Shown in pieces: positions 11,773 through 24,100 of a stretch of DNA of 64,000 nucleotides. Where the stretch lies: the NCBI GenBank assembly GCA_013399305.1, contig VXAI01000018.1, forward strand, positions 1,129,126 to 1,193,125, in the 5' to 3' direction. The position numbers were made by a program, and so were the translations under genes. Within the stretch, counting starts at the first letter, position 1; each line of letters opens with the position of its first letter. Source of the DNA: Rostratula benghalensis (Eukaryota; Chordata; Aves; Charadriiformes; Rostratulidae). The notes beneath the pieces are model-generated. The model was not told the DNA's origin and made no database searches. It saw nothing but the letters and a program-made list of their open reading frames with translations.

Positions 11773-13605
11773 CCCGTGGAAAATCTGACATCTGCATTGT
11801 AGAGAAAAATCAATAGATAGGGAGGAATATAATTATCCCCCACTCCTGAAAGAATTTTTAAAGATATTTTTTTGTAACAGTGACTCATATCGGCTTAGAG
11901 CTTGAATGACATTTTAATTATTTAGGGTTTTTTTTTTTCATTTTGAATCACCAAAGTACAGCAGCCTGGAAAGGGGTACAGTTGGGCAGAGCAATAGATG
12001 AAAAGGAAGGATTTGGCTGGAGGTTGGAGTTCAGCCTCTTTCCTCCCTCGGAGCAGGAGCTGCGTGGCTCAGGGGTGAGCAGAACAAGACCCTGCTCCGC
12101 TCCTCGGCACCGGGTGATGGATCACCCCTGGGTCCCTGAATCACCTCTGCTGGCGTCAAGTAGATAAGGAAACAGTTTATCTTCTTTGGAGATGTTTTGC
12201 TTCTTAGGCCAAGCTTAAAATCCTCATGGAGTTGTCCGTGTCGGCTCTTGAACCTGTGCCTGGGCTTCATCTTTTGGGGAAGGGACATCAGGGACAAAAG
12301 TGGAGCTGGCAGAGGTGATGGGGCAGAGGGAGCGAGGGCAATGCTGTGTATTTTGTTTTTAGGCAAGTTTAATTAGAAATTGAAAGGAGAGTGAACAGAG
12401 GAGGGGGAGAGAGGTCTGAAGTAAAGCTGAAGGTCAAAGTTTGTGGCCAGCACCCATCTCTGTGGGGCAGAGATGGGGTGAGAGCTTAGCTGGAGGTTAG
12501 ACTGGCATGGGCTTTCCCCAGAGGATGTTCCCTCTCACCTCCCTTGGGGTGGCTGAGCTGCATCCAAGTGGGATGACAGCCTTGGGTTGTGCAGCCGGTG
12601 AAGGACCCTCAGGGCATGGAGACTGGAGGTGGATTTCTATGGTTCTGATTGTCTGTGGTGGCTATGACTTGGACATGTGGGAAGGGCTCCTTTCCACTTA
12701 CCCTGGAGTGGGCCTGCACAGTTCCCACGCTCTGACCCCTCTGCAGATCCAGAAGGTCTAGAGCTGGTCCTGGGGGTCCAGGACAGGTTTCCCTTTTGGG
12801 GAGTCCTCACGCCTCAGTGTTTAGCTTAATCCTGATGGCAGGAGCTAGGGATGATAGAATAAAAAGGAGCAGTGTCCAGATGTGCTCCTCTCACTGAAAA
12901 AGTAGAAAAGCAAGGACCCATTCTCTTCACATGCTCATGCTCTCTGTGATTTGAGAAGGTGATCCCCACCGTGCCACAGTGCAAATTCAGATTTTGGTAC
13001 CCTAAAGCCAGTGAGGTGTCTTCAGAGGACGCAGCCAGCAGTGGCACAACTCTCATCCCACTTCGATTCTGCCTTGCAGTCCCGTGTTACGTTCCCTGTG
13101 CCACCACGTGCCGTGGCCCCAGGTTTGGGATTTCTGCCACAATTCAATCAAACTCACAAAATGTAGAAATCAAAAACTGTTGGTAAACTTTCTCTCTATG
13201 GCTTAATTTCTCCTTGAAATCCCTTTTGTTGGATAGTATTTCAGTGATGGGGTAAGAGCAGGGGGCACGTGAGGTTACTCAATCAAGCGAGACTGGAATT
13301 GATTCAGCAGGAGTGAAGGGGTGATTTTGATTTCCACCCCCAAAGTTCCCTGGCTGCCAGTTGGCAAACCTTGCAAATGTGTTCAATCATCTACTGCGTT
13401 TGAAAGAGAATTTATTAGCCATAAATAGCTAGTTTTCAGCAGGCTAACTCAGTTACCCTGATTGGTTTGGTGCTGGTTTGGTGGTGGGCTGGCTTAAACC
13501 AGGCTGGTTGGGTGCCTTGCTGGCTGGGTCAAGTCCTGAAGCAGGCAGGCAGGAGGACGAATGTTTTGCAATGTGGATTTTGCTAAGAATTTGCTGGGAA
13601 ATATT

Positions 13606-13631
13606 TATATATATATATATATATATATATT
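13606..13631 (+). repeat. (TA)13 dinucleotide microsatellite
   Basis: Twenty-six bases of perfect alternating T and A, followed by a T-rich stretch. It is a typical polymorphic microsatellite. Confidence 0.95.
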
Positions 13632-14836
13632 ATCTTTTTTTTCCTTTGTTTGCTTGTGGACCTGCTCAGGTGGCTGTGTGGTCATCTTGCCTTTAACGCT
13701 GTAGTAAGTTATCAAAGCTAGAGATGATGCTGGAGGCAAAATGGTGTCTTGTTCCATGTAGCCAGTGTCTGACATGTAGCCAGTAAATAAAAGTACAGTG
13801 ACAAAAGTCACCTGTGACACCTGCAGCGTATCCAGGGCGCGTATTGGCCGAATTTGGGAAATGGTGTTCATGTGTGACCACGGCTGCATGGAGGCAGAGC
13901 AGGGCTGGCGGATGGAAAGCGCACCAGAGCGGTTCTGGTTAATTAAAACCAGGCATTTTATTGAACACTGTTAAAATAAAATAAATAAATAAAGGTACCC
14001 TAAATGTAATTTTCCTTCCCCTGTGAAAAATGCTGGTGAATTTAACGCAGTGTAATTGTGAGAGCCTGGGAGCCCCGGAGCTTGGTGTTTTGGAAGCCCA
14101 AGCAGGTGCTGCATCTCCATCCTCCCCTGCGCTCCTCAGCCATGCCCTAAAGGGAGCAGACTTTGTAGGGGAGAAGGTATTGAGCACATATTTCATTCTG
14201 GATGCTAATTCAATCCAGGGTTAACATTTTATAGTTCTCATGCGGACAGCAGCGCGAGGAGATTTCTGAGTGTGCAGAAATAGCCTGGAGCCGCAGTCAG
14301 CTGTAAATTAATATGACAAAGATCTCAGCTCTCCCCTTCCCCAGGCCAGGCTTTCTTATTACTGGAAGGGGCTTGTGTGCAGGATCTGGCTGCCATGAGC
14401 TCGGCCGAAATGATCAAACCCCGGTGTCTTTGTAGCCACCATCCCATCAGTATGAATTTAATAATTCTGGTTAAGAGCCGGATTCAAAGCAAGGCCACAG
14501 AGGTGAAAGGGCAATTGCTAGTTCACTTAGCCACCTGTTTCCTTCCCTTTAGCTTATATTTAATTTGTATTGCTGAATACCTTTCCCTCCTGATATGCAG
14601 GGCTTTGAAAGTCCCTTCACCCACCCCTCAATGTGCAAACGAGCCGGCGTTTCTGGGGGTGCTTGGTTTTTCTCCTGGGGTTGTAAGCACATGAGCATGC
14701 CTTTGCCTTTATCATTGGGAAAAGAAAATAAACTTTAAAGGCCGTTTTCCTGTGCCCCCTGCTCTATCTAATGATTAGAGTGGATCATAAAAAGGGAAAA
14801 AAATTGAAAAAATCAAAAATCACAGCTCCTGGCTGG
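13632..14836 (+). other. LMF1 upstream intron, unique sequence with an A-rich repeat
   Basis: No gene recognised. A short (AAAT)-type repeat lies at 13973-13993. The block from about 14255 to 14590 is AT-rich, poor in simple repeats and dense in TAAT-type words. It resembles conserved regulatory DNA in style, but conservation cannot be measured here. Confidence 0.4.
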
Positions 14837-14958
14837 TGTGAAGTATTTAAAAGGCAGGTGGACGTGGCACTTAGGGACACGTTTCAGTGGGACTTGCGGT
14901 GTTAAATTTATGGTTGGACTCGATCTTAAAGATCTTTTCCGACCTAAAAGATTCTGTG
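14837..14958 (+). mobile_element. CR1 non-LTR retrotransposon, 3' end
   Basis: Sense-oriented CR1 3' untranslated end: GTATTTAAAAGGCAGGTGG, GTGGCACTTAGGGACACG, ATGGTTGGACTCGATC, then TTAAAGATCTTTTCC and GACCTAAAAGATTCTGTGG. It belongs to the subfamily with the GACTCGATGATCTTAAAGG core. It is strongly 5'-truncated, with no ORF remaining. Confidence 0.92.
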
Positions 14959-17900
14959 GGGTGCTCGTGGGGCCTACAGCTTCGTTCTGCATTGGTGCAG
15001 CATTCCCACTGATGGGGTCCTGCTTGGTGACGTTGTCTCCTCGGTGCTATCATCCCACAAAGAGCAAATTCCCGTATGCAGCGTGGCGTCAGGGGCTGTT
15101 CCAAATTGCCCGGGATCTGGAGGTTTTCTTCTGTGTTTCAGCCTTGTGAAATGTGGTCGGTGTGTTGTCAGATATCCAGGAGTAATGACGTTACCAGCTG
15201 GCACGGAGCCCCCCGCTGTGCAGGCAGCCTAACTTTGCCAGTTTAATAAAAATTCAGGGAGGTGGTTGTGTTGGACAAGGAGCTGAAAGCAGGATGAGAA
15301 AGTCTTTCCCTCATCCTCATGGTGGTGTCTTATTGTACTTGCATCTTCGGGAGGCTTCTAAAAGGGCCATAAGGGGTGGGATGGTTTAATATGTCGAGGT
15401 GTGGTCCGGTCTTCAAGGTGAATTGCAGCAGGTAAACACTTAGCTGTTGTTTTTGTATCACCCAGCAACTGGGGGTCAGGGAAGAGCTCAGCTCCTCAGT
15501 AAACAGGGGCTGGTAAGACCCTGCCCCAGGTACGGTAGCAGTTTCTCAGGAGTTTACAGCAGCTGCCCTTGGAAATGTTTTTCTGCTTTTTGCCTAGCTG
15601 TAAGCACGGCCAACTTCTGACAGCATTTAATTAGTGCTGAGCTAACAAATCAATTTTGATGTCGTATAAAAAAAAAAAGTGTGGTACCTTAAGATGCTTG
15701 GACACCACAGGGAGAAATTAATGTTAGGAGGGATGGAAAGGGGCTGGGGGAACCAGGCTTGGCATGGAGAACACCAAACAGTGGAAAATAAGAGGAGGGC
15801 TCTGCAAGTGTTGCTTTTTGTCATTGATGTCCCAAGCCTTGAGCTTACTCTTTACAAAAACTGGGAACTTATACATGTGAGAGAAAAAGCAATTAAGCTG
15901 GAGGCTGGTACAGCAGGTTTGTGGTAGCAGCTGCCCGTAGCTGCCACCTGGAAGCTACTGAACATTCTAAATGCCTGTATTATATGTTCTTGAGGATATC
16001 GGGTAGATCTTACTCTCAGAAAATGCCCCCTGGTAGTAAAGGAAAAGTCCTTTGTTAAAACATCTCCTAACAGTCAGGTGTTACCTCCAACACAGCAAAT
16101 CATCAGGTTTGTCCTTAAATCCATCCACCTTAAGGCTGATCTGTGGAGCTTGGTTTCAAGGATAGAACTAAATGCTGTGCAACACGAGAGTCTAAAGATG
16201 GGTTGTTTCCTTTCTCGCCTCTCCTTCTGCTCCAGCAACACTTGAGGTAGCAGCCTCAAGCAACAGGAGGTAGCTGGAGGTGAGACCTGACTGCCATGGG
16301 CTGCAGGAAGGAACCAGTTAGATTTTGGCATTGGGAGCCCTGCTCTCCAAAGCGCTGTTAAATGATTTGTTTCCTTTCTGTGTTTTCCATTTAATTTGTC
16401 CATATCATTCACCTCTTGAGCTCTGCTTAATAGTTGCCCCCCCAAATACTCCTTGTGAGATGCGTGTGGGTTATGTCCAAATGAGAAGAAGGGTCCTCCG
16501 CGTCTTCTGGAGTCTCATGAGGTTGTCCCATGCACATGCCCTCTGGCTTCCTTTCCTGGACCCACACAGGTCCTCTCCTCCTCAAAAGAGAAGACAGTTC
16601 GGGTACATCAGAGATGCAGTAGCCTCTGCCTGTCTGAGAGCAGGGGATGGGGATTTTTTGCTGTGCTTTGATCTGTGGTATGGGAGCGTAATCTGCTGCA
16701 GCTGTGGAGTCCGGGCTGTTTCAATATACGCAGAGAAATCTTGAAAATGGATTGGGAATTGTTAGCAGGCTGAAAGAAATCCAGCACATGTCAAACTCCA
16801 GCAGATGTGGGGATCCCAATTTCCTCCCCTCCCTCTCCTGTCCTCCTGTGCTCGCTTGGACCCAGATACCATTTCTCAAACTAAGCTTGCGTCTTAAAGA
16901 GAGCAGGAGCTGACTTCCAGAAATGTCAGCAGAAGCCAAATAATTAGGGGAGAGTATGTAAAAGCAGAGTCTGTCCGGGCACAGAGCAGTAAGGGCTGTC
17001 AGAGCTCGTCCTGGTGTGTTGCATACCTAGGGATGCACAACTCTGCACAGCAGGGTAGTTTAGCAATTATTTTAGCCATCGTGGCTCTTTTCATGGTGAC
17101 ACTTGGCAGAGACAAAGCCACAGGGCAGGCAGATTTTCGTGCTCTTGTTTCCTGGTCCAACTTCATTTGAAAACTGGAAAACTCACATGCAAGTGTGGGA
17201 GTGGAAGTGGACCTGAAGACAGCAGCAGGGTACAGAAGACTTGAAACGCCCTCTAATAATGAGAGTGGGAGTTTTCTATGCTGAAAAACAGATTTAATAT
17301 TAAGAGCTTTAAGTGACTTTCCTGTTTGAAAGCTTTATAGTAAACAAAACGTGATTAACTCCCTTAGTGACTCATTGCAGGAAAGATTTTTGGTTTTCAG
17401 TACGGAGCTTTTCTATCATATTCTTGTTTTAATTATCCCCGCTGAATAATAGAGCTTGATAACAGCTTGGGAAGCTAGGAGGGAAGGTCATCAAGATAGC
17501 TGTCCTTTTTTAATATTCCAGCATTCTTGCACAGAGCCTTTCTTAGCATCTGTCCTGCCACTGACAGGGCTGCCGGCTGTGGCACATCCTGTGAGATGCT
17601 ATCAATGTATCCTGTAATTTTAGAAAAGGTTTGAGGGGCAGAGTGAGCTGTGGATGATTTGGGAGGGGGAAGACGAAGCTGTGACTGTTGACAGCCAGTC
17701 TGTCTTGTCCCTGCCTCCCCTGCTCCAGCCCTCGCCGAGTGACGGAGGACAGAGATGGGAGAGTGAAACTGTAGAGCAGCCACCGGTACCCACCGCCCTG
17801 CTTTCCCATCCCACGAGTTTTGTATGGTACTGCTTTCCATCCATCATACTTTTATCTGTGCCTTTATGGACCAGCTCTGCCTGAGGGTTGTGGGGTTTTT

Positions 17901-19110
17901 TTGATGATGGTGGTGGGGGTGTCCCTCTCATAATGATGCTGAGATGCAGACCTCCTGAGTCAGGGTATTTCTAGGTCTGAGCTCCTGGCATGGACCCATC
18001 TCAGCCACTTCCAACTGTTCTCATTGCAACTTGTGTTAAGACCAACAGCATGTGTGAGGTTTGAAGGTGCCTCTTTCCTCCAGGGGCTGCTGGGAGGGCC
18101 AGTGTTCAGGCTTCAGTGTAGCTCTCGGGGAGTTTTACAGGTCCAAAAGCCAGCAGGTTTGGGCAGGGTACCAGCCCTCAGAGGATGGAGCATGCACTGC
18201 TCTGGTACCCTTCCTTGTTCCCATGATATGTGCAGCAGAAACCTTTGTCTTATTGCTATCTTCCTGATCAATCACTTCTGTAAAGTAACAATTACGCTTT
18301 ACTGTGTCTCCCTGTTCTTCCTTGCTGGTTATGGTGGTGTTGATTTGCTCTGTTGCACCCCTAGCCTTTCCCTCTGCGAGGTGATGCTTTTCCTGCAGCT
18401 GGTGGTTGGTGCTGAGAGCTTGTGTGGGGCCTGTCTGGTGTTTGCTCCCTTGGCCACAGGATGGTATTGTGTACAAATGGCCCTGCCATTTACGAGCAGG
18501 AAAAATAATTTTGAACAGCAGGAGGGTGAAATCTGCTTGAATTCAGCAACGTGCCTGGTGACAAGTAGCATTTCAGACTGTACGTAGCTGTATTGAAAGC
18601 TACTGGGGTCACCCCTATTCACAAGGATATGACCTGGTGTAAGGCTCAGACCAAGTGTCTATTTCCAATTAATTTACTTTCCAAATAAGCTTGTAACTAT
18701 TTTTGTGCATCTTTGCTTAAAAAAAAAATAAAATCTATGTTGGGTTAAGCCTAAGGTCCAAGTACTTCTTATATTGTCTCTACTAGCAGCCATTAATAGA
18801 TGCTTGGGGAGAAATATAAAACATAAAGTGATCTTCTGGGGCAGCTTCTCACAGTTCCTGGCAGTCGGGAGGTTTAAGGACTTTTCAGGGAGGAGGTTGT
18901 GTTCAGAAGTTATCCTGAGCTTGTCCTCTGGGAATGTGTCAAATTCCTTTTGAACAAATTTGTACTTGGGGGTCCCGTAAAGTAAATTATTTGCTGTGTG
19001 GAAAAGTACATCTTTTGTTCATTCCTAAACCAGCTAAACCAGCCTCCCATCGGATTGCTTTAATGTCTTGTGTCAGGAGAAATGGTCAATAATTGTTCCC
19101 AGTTAGAAGC
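14959..19110 (+). other. LMF1 upstream intron, unique sequence
   Basis: No gene or complex repeat recognised. A tracts lie at 15668-15678 and 18719-18728; the second is followed by TAAAATC. Open frames such as 18024-18587 (+) have no family resemblance and overlap open frames on the other strand. Confidence 0.45.
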
Positions 19111-19490
19111 ATAGAATCATAGAATGGTTTAGGTTGGGAGGGATGGGAGGGACCTTAAAGATCATCAAGTTCCAACCTCCCTGCCATGGGCAGGGACACC
19201 TCCCATCAAACCATCAAAGCTCCATCCCTCCAGGGATGGGGCATCCACAGCTTCTCTGGGCAACTTGTGCCAGTTTCTTACTAACTTCAGAATGAAGAAT
19301 TTCTTCCTAATATCCAATCTAAATCTACCCTCTTCCAGTTTAAAACTATTACCCCTCGTTCCATTGCTCTACTCCCAGAAAAAGAGTCGCTCCCTATCTT
19401 TCCTGCAGCCCCTTTAGGGACTGGAAGGGGCTGTAAGGTCTCCCCAGAGCTTTCTGTTCTCCATGCTGAACACCCCCACTCTCTCAGAAG
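19111..19490 (-). mobile_element. CR1 non-LTR retrotransposon, antisense 3' fragment
   Basis: A CR1 copy on the minus strand. Reading on +, it starts with the inverted tail ATAGAATCATAGAATGG. It continues through ACCTTAAAGATCATCAAG and CTGCCATGGGCAGGG into the end of ORF2, where CCCCTCGTTCCATTGC and TAAGGTCTCCCCAGAGC correspond to the reverse-strand coding tail. Similarity fades after ACTCTCTCAG near 19488. The ORF2 portion is interrupted by several indels, so it encodes nothing intact. It is inserted antisense to LMF1. Confidence 0.93.
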
Positions 19491-21045
19491 TTGACCTCTT
19501 CTGTATCAGCTGGGAGTCAAAATGCTCTGCTTGTTCCTCTCTTTTCCATGCTCAACAGCCCTGGGATCTCAAACATCACACGGCCCACGTATAGTCTTGG
19601 AAACTGGGTATTTACCTATAAGGTTTGACAGTTTTGGGGGGGTCTTTAACTGGATTTGGAATTTTTCTTGATCCCTAAACTTGCTAAACTTTGTTTAATG
19701 CTGCAAGTAAAAGGGGTTTTTTTAGCAGTTTTGATGAAAGCCATAGACCGGAATGTGCCATTGTGCTGGAATCTCCTCCTCCTCTGAGCTCTCAGAGTTT
19801 TGGCACTGAAAGATCACACTCTCTTCGTGAAAACCTTCCCTACTGCAATTGTAAAGAAGCTTCAGGATGCTCTTGGTGTAGCCAGTGACGGAAACTGGCT
19901 GTATTTTTCTTCTAAGGAAGGCAGGAACATTGTAATTAGGGGCAATGTCAGAGGTAGGCGAATACCCCCTAATTGTATGCAGATGATAGAGCTGGTTCAA
20001 CCTTTTGACTAGCGAAGCTTTCCTCAATTTGGGATATTGTGATCCTAATCAGGGACCTTTCCCCATACATCAAAGCCGTGGGGCTGAACCCACATACCTT
20101 CAGGCTGGCACAGCTTGATTGCAAGGCTTCCTGCTAGCAGGCCCATCCCTGCCCAGGTGTCCTTCCTGCCGTGGACGACTGATTCCTTTCTACTGTTCAT
20201 CACTGAGGCAAAGAAATTTAATCCCAATATTACTGCCAGCCCTGGAATGGACCCACTGATTTGGAAATTTCACCCTCTTGTTGCCCTGAAATATCATTGC
20301 ACAGCAACCTCTGATACCTGCTTATTTCACTGCCAACCTCTAACCTAAGGTGGAACAGACCTGTCATTAGTGCATTCATCTGTGTTTAGATCTGTCAGCT
20401 TCCTTCCCCTTCTCCTCTTTTGTTTCTCTAATTACTGTGATTGCATCTCTGTATCCAGCTAAGGGCTGGTGAGGCTGCCGGGTCCCCATCCCTGTCTGTG
20501 TCCTTTTCTACAGGCAGCAGAGGTGGCTTTTTGAGAGGGAAGAGTTGGGTCTGGATTTTAAAATTGTGAACACAGCTGCATTTAGGTCTGCAGGTGGCTT
20601 TTCAGTCTGTTACACAGAAATGTCCCAGCAGCTGAGCTTGGTTTTCAGGCTTTTCCTATGGCTTCTCAATGCTCTGTATCTCCCTGTCCAGCAACACTGG
20701 AGGCTGATGCTGGGAGCACTGGTCTGCTCGTAGCCACTCTGCAGAGATTCAGCTGTGGGTGAAGCATCTCCTAAGCACCCTTTAAGTGACATGGCATAGT
20801 CTGCAATGATTTTGTGTCAAATTTTAAGTAAGCAGGCAGTGGAAGGAGTTACGTTTGAGCTCTTGTTGCATTTTCTTCCCTCAGAGACAACGACTGGGCC
20901 TAGGGTGCAGATCTTGTGGGTCTCTGGGGGGATCATTCCATCCTTTGCACTTCCCTGCTACCACAGACTCTCCTTGCAATTTAACCAAAGTGTTTGGCAT
21001 CTTGAGATAATACCTGGATGTAAAAGATGAAGTAAAATAAAGTAT
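19491..21045 (+). other. LMF1 upstream intron, last 1.5 kb before the exon
   Basis: Unique intronic sequence without a recognised element. It ends with the branch-point and pyrimidine tract of the LMF1 exon. Confidence 0.5.
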
Positions 21046-21087
21046 TTGTGACTTTTTTTTGTCTTGTCTTTTTTTTTTCCCCCCCAG
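21046..21087 (+). promoter_or_regulatory. LMF1: 3' splice site of the LMF1 exon (branch point, polypyrimidine tract, AG)
   Basis: A TTGTGAC sequence offers a plausible branch-point A at 21051. It is followed by an almost unbroken run of T and C (21053-21085) and the AG at 21086-21087. The distance from branch point to AG is about 36 bases, which is normal for vertebrate introns. Confidence 0.85.
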
Positions 21088-21153
21088 GGGCTGATTAAAA
21101 TTCGAGGAGATCGCTGCTGGAGAGACTTAACTTGCATGGATTATCACTACGAG
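21088..21153 (+). CDS. LMF1: LMF1 internal coding exon (22 codons, phase 0-0)
   Basis: This is an internal exon of lipase maturation factor 1. LMF1 is a multi-pass endoplasmic-reticulum membrane protein that lets lipoprotein lipase, hepatic lipase and endothelial lipase fold and dimerise; its loss causes combined lipase deficiency. Read from the first base after the AG, the frame gives GLIKIRGD, then RCWRDLTCMDYHYE. This is the strongly conserved stretch of the LMF family domain (DUF1222) that follows a membrane helix ending in GAG in other vertebrates and precedes TQP. It contains two cysteines, RCW and TCM. The paralogue LMF2 is clearly different here, so the assignment to LMF1 is firm. Both boundaries fall between codons, so the exon is symmetric. 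No start or stop codon is expected. I did not find the preceding or following LMF1 exons in this window. What is seen: frame and splice sites. What is recalled: the family sequence. Confidence 0.93.
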
Positions 21154-21159
21154 GTGAGC
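21154..21159 (+). promoter_or_regulatory. LMF1: 5' splice site of the LMF1 exon
   Basis: The exon ends in GAG and is followed by GTGAGC, a close match to the vertebrate donor consensus. It opens a downstream intron that runs to the end of the window as far as I can tell. Confidence 0.88.
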
Positions 21160-24100
21160 GATCTGCACGTTAAAACTCATTTCTCTTGTCTGCTTTACTT
21201 TGGTAAAAATGTTCTCTAACCTTTTCTCTTCTACCAGGCAGCTCTCCCATGTTTTCTTTCTTTATTGTAGCCTGTCTCTGGCATCACAGTCAATGTCCCT
21301 GCGCCAGCTCGGTGATGCTATTTTTCCCCACCACAGTCCTAAAAGAACAATTTCTTTCCTTCCCTCTCCTCACCATCCTGGACTGATTTGGGAGCAAACC
21401 TAAGCCCCACTGAGAACTGCCCCTGTAAAAATTCTACAGGAGAGGAATAGAAAGGACTTCTCCATTGTATTGTGCTGAATGCTCTCTGCTTACACTTCCA
21501 AAATGCAGACATATGTAGACAGAAATAGAGCATCTCGGCGGTCTCCAAGATGCTGAGCACTAATCGTTGGCAATTCAGAATTATGCAGTTTTATCTTTTC
21601 GACATCTGTTTCAGTGATTACATTGCATTCTGATTATAAGCTGCGGTTTGTATTCTGGCTCTGCGTGTTGCCTCCTCTCTGATTACAGAGCGAGCGAGCT
21701 CAGCTTCCCCTCTCTTTTTACCTATTTTTTTGCATTTGCCTTTTGTATAAACAGTGTTAAAAAAGGAAGAAATTGCTGTGTACGGCAGCGCTGCTCTGGG
21801 TGAGTAGCCCTGCTTGAATGAAGGAAGCAGTGCTGAAGCAAAATTCCCTCACAGCCACTGAAAATGGCACGCTGCATAGTTATGCCTCTGATCTATAATC
21901 CAGGTCCATCTAACGAGGGGGAGAAAGCCCCATCTGTAGCTGTAAAGTCTCAGCCTTCTGCTGTGCTTGTCCCATGTTGGTAAGACCCAGGTACCTCTTC
22001 ATGCCTCAGCCCCACGATGATTTTCAGCCAGTGTGACTGAACTGTCAGTCCCTGGAGATGTCCCATCGGGGTGACATTCTCAGTGGACCTTCATCGTGAC
22101 TGGAAACTGTTTTCCTCCTCCAATTAAAGCTGATAGAACCCGACTTATCTGACCTGCAGAACATGTTCCGAGGTGTGGCCCATGTATTACTTTTCATGGG
22201 GCAGGCACACAGAGCAGTGGAAATGGGAGTGCTCACACAGTACCTCTGTCTTTCCACTCTTATGTGAAGAGAATTGTGTGTGAGTGCCAGGGACCAGATC
22301 ACCAGTCCTGTTACAGGGTTAGGATTCCTTGTTCCTAAAGAGGAGAAAATCCCTATCGGTTTCCCAAGTGTTGACACCTTCATCTTTTGCCCCTGTGACC
22401 AAGTTAAGGGGCCATATGTTTTGAAATGGAATTTTGCAGGTCCAGAAAGCCATATCTGCTGTTTCAAGTTTAGTGCTCCTTTATTTTATCATCATTTACT
22501 TTTAACGGAGTTTCATCGATTGAACGCAAGGGTGATCCTTTACGATGGCTGCTCCTGGGTTAGCTCTTGTTGGACCGTGAGTGTCCTGCTTTCTTCTGAG
22601 TAAAACTTTGGATGCACAGATCCTTCAGTGCTGTCATCCTTAATCCTGAATATAAAGGCTGCTGCAGTAAGCTGTCCCCCATTTTTGCCAACCAGCCTGA
22701 GGTCCCAGCTCCATGTGCTGCTGGTCACCTGGCAGCAGCTTGAGGAAAAACCAGCTCGAAGCGAGCGCCCCGCAATCCCCCGGCCGGCTCCACTGGTGAC
22801 CCCAGCCCACAACAGTCAGCCTGCGTAATCCCAAATATTTCAAATCAAAACCAGAATCAGGTCTGTAGCCCAGAAGGCTAATTAAGACCATTCCTGTCAT
22901 ATCCATAATGCAGGATCCCCAGCCTGCGCGAGTAATTGGGAACAGGGGCAGGGGGCAGATCACGTTATCAATATCAATTATTTTAATCCACACAAAAGAA
23001 GCTGCAATAAAAGGAAAATGAAAGAGGCCAAACTTTGTCTACCGGTGATAACAGACAAAGGACTGCAATTCACCTGCTGATTTCAAGCAGCCAGAGGGAG
23101 GAAGAAAAGGGTGAAGCTGAAGATACCTCTGTAAGGGAGGGAGCTGGGAATCTGCTCGTAATTAGGATGATAAAACTGGGTATTGGACCAGCTCTTAGGT
23201 GGACCTGGGCCAAACGTAGTCTGCTGTGATGTATGTTGGCCACCCCAGCTCTCCTGTTCCAGTCCTGAGCTGCAGTCCAAAATCTACATGGGCTTCTCTG
23301 CCAAGAGAATTAATGAAAACACATGGCCTCCATCTCTCGCGTGGTGAGCGAGCCCTGGACTATTTATTTGTAGTAGAACCAGCAGCTATGCTCGTGGAAA
23401 ATAACATTTCCACTTTTGTCAGGAACCGTGTATAAAATAGTAAAATGTTGTTATGGCTTGGGTAATTAAATGGAGCATATTTTTCCTACCTCTTTCCTCT
23501 CTAATGTGCAGGGCCTTAATCCCAGCCTTTATGGAGATCTGTTCCTCAACTGAAGACTCTCTGTTTAGAGGGCTTACGATCTGTGACGCTGTGTAATTTG
23601 GAGAGGGAAATGGCAGAATGCATGGTTTACATAGGAAAGGTATTTTCCTACCAGTCTAACTCTCCCCTCATCCCTGAGGAGTAGATGGGCTCCAGTAAGT
23701 GTGGAAGAGAACAGCAGACACTGGTGGAGAAGACTTTCCTCCACAACCATACACCACCTGGCACATGGAAACTTCCTGGAGGCTGGGTTGTGGGTGGAAA
23801 CGTTCAGCGGATTAATCATGGCTGTAGGTGCCAGGAGTCCCAAACTCTAATCCCAGTTTGGCAAGACACCACCAACAGGGAATTTAGCCTCCTTTTGCAT
23901 TAGTTTCTTTGCTAAGGTGGCCAGAGGCTCCAAGGTAGGTGCGTGTGCTTGCACCCTGGTGTGTATGAAGGTCAGGACTCCTTGTGCTCATGGTGCCGTG
24001 GAGCTTCACGTGCTGTGGTGTCCACATTAGCACATGAAAATGGACATGCCTGGGTGGTAACCAGCAGGTGAAGTCCTGGGGTCTGACATGTCATGGGCTT

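Larger units (their letters stand above)
7091..13605 (+). other. LMF1 upstream intron, AT-rich with homopolymers
   Basis: No exon recognised. Notable low-complexity content: a G-rich run at 8731-8748, A tracts at 9279-9290 and 11756-11772, T/A-rich sequence at 11232-11262 and T tracts near 11490 and 11930. A perfect 14-base palindrome AGAATAATTATTCT lies at 9371-9384, about 80 bases before a short CG-dense spike at 9461-9500. Long open frames on both strands here overlap each other and look like chance. Confidence 0.45.

Noticed and set aside
13606..13631. TA microsatellite as a structural oddity
   Set aside because: Ordinary dinucleotide repeat; listed as a feature only.
18024..18587. 187-codon open frame with hydrophobic segments on +
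   Set aside because: No family resemblance, no splice signals, and the minus strand is also open. Treated as fortuitous.
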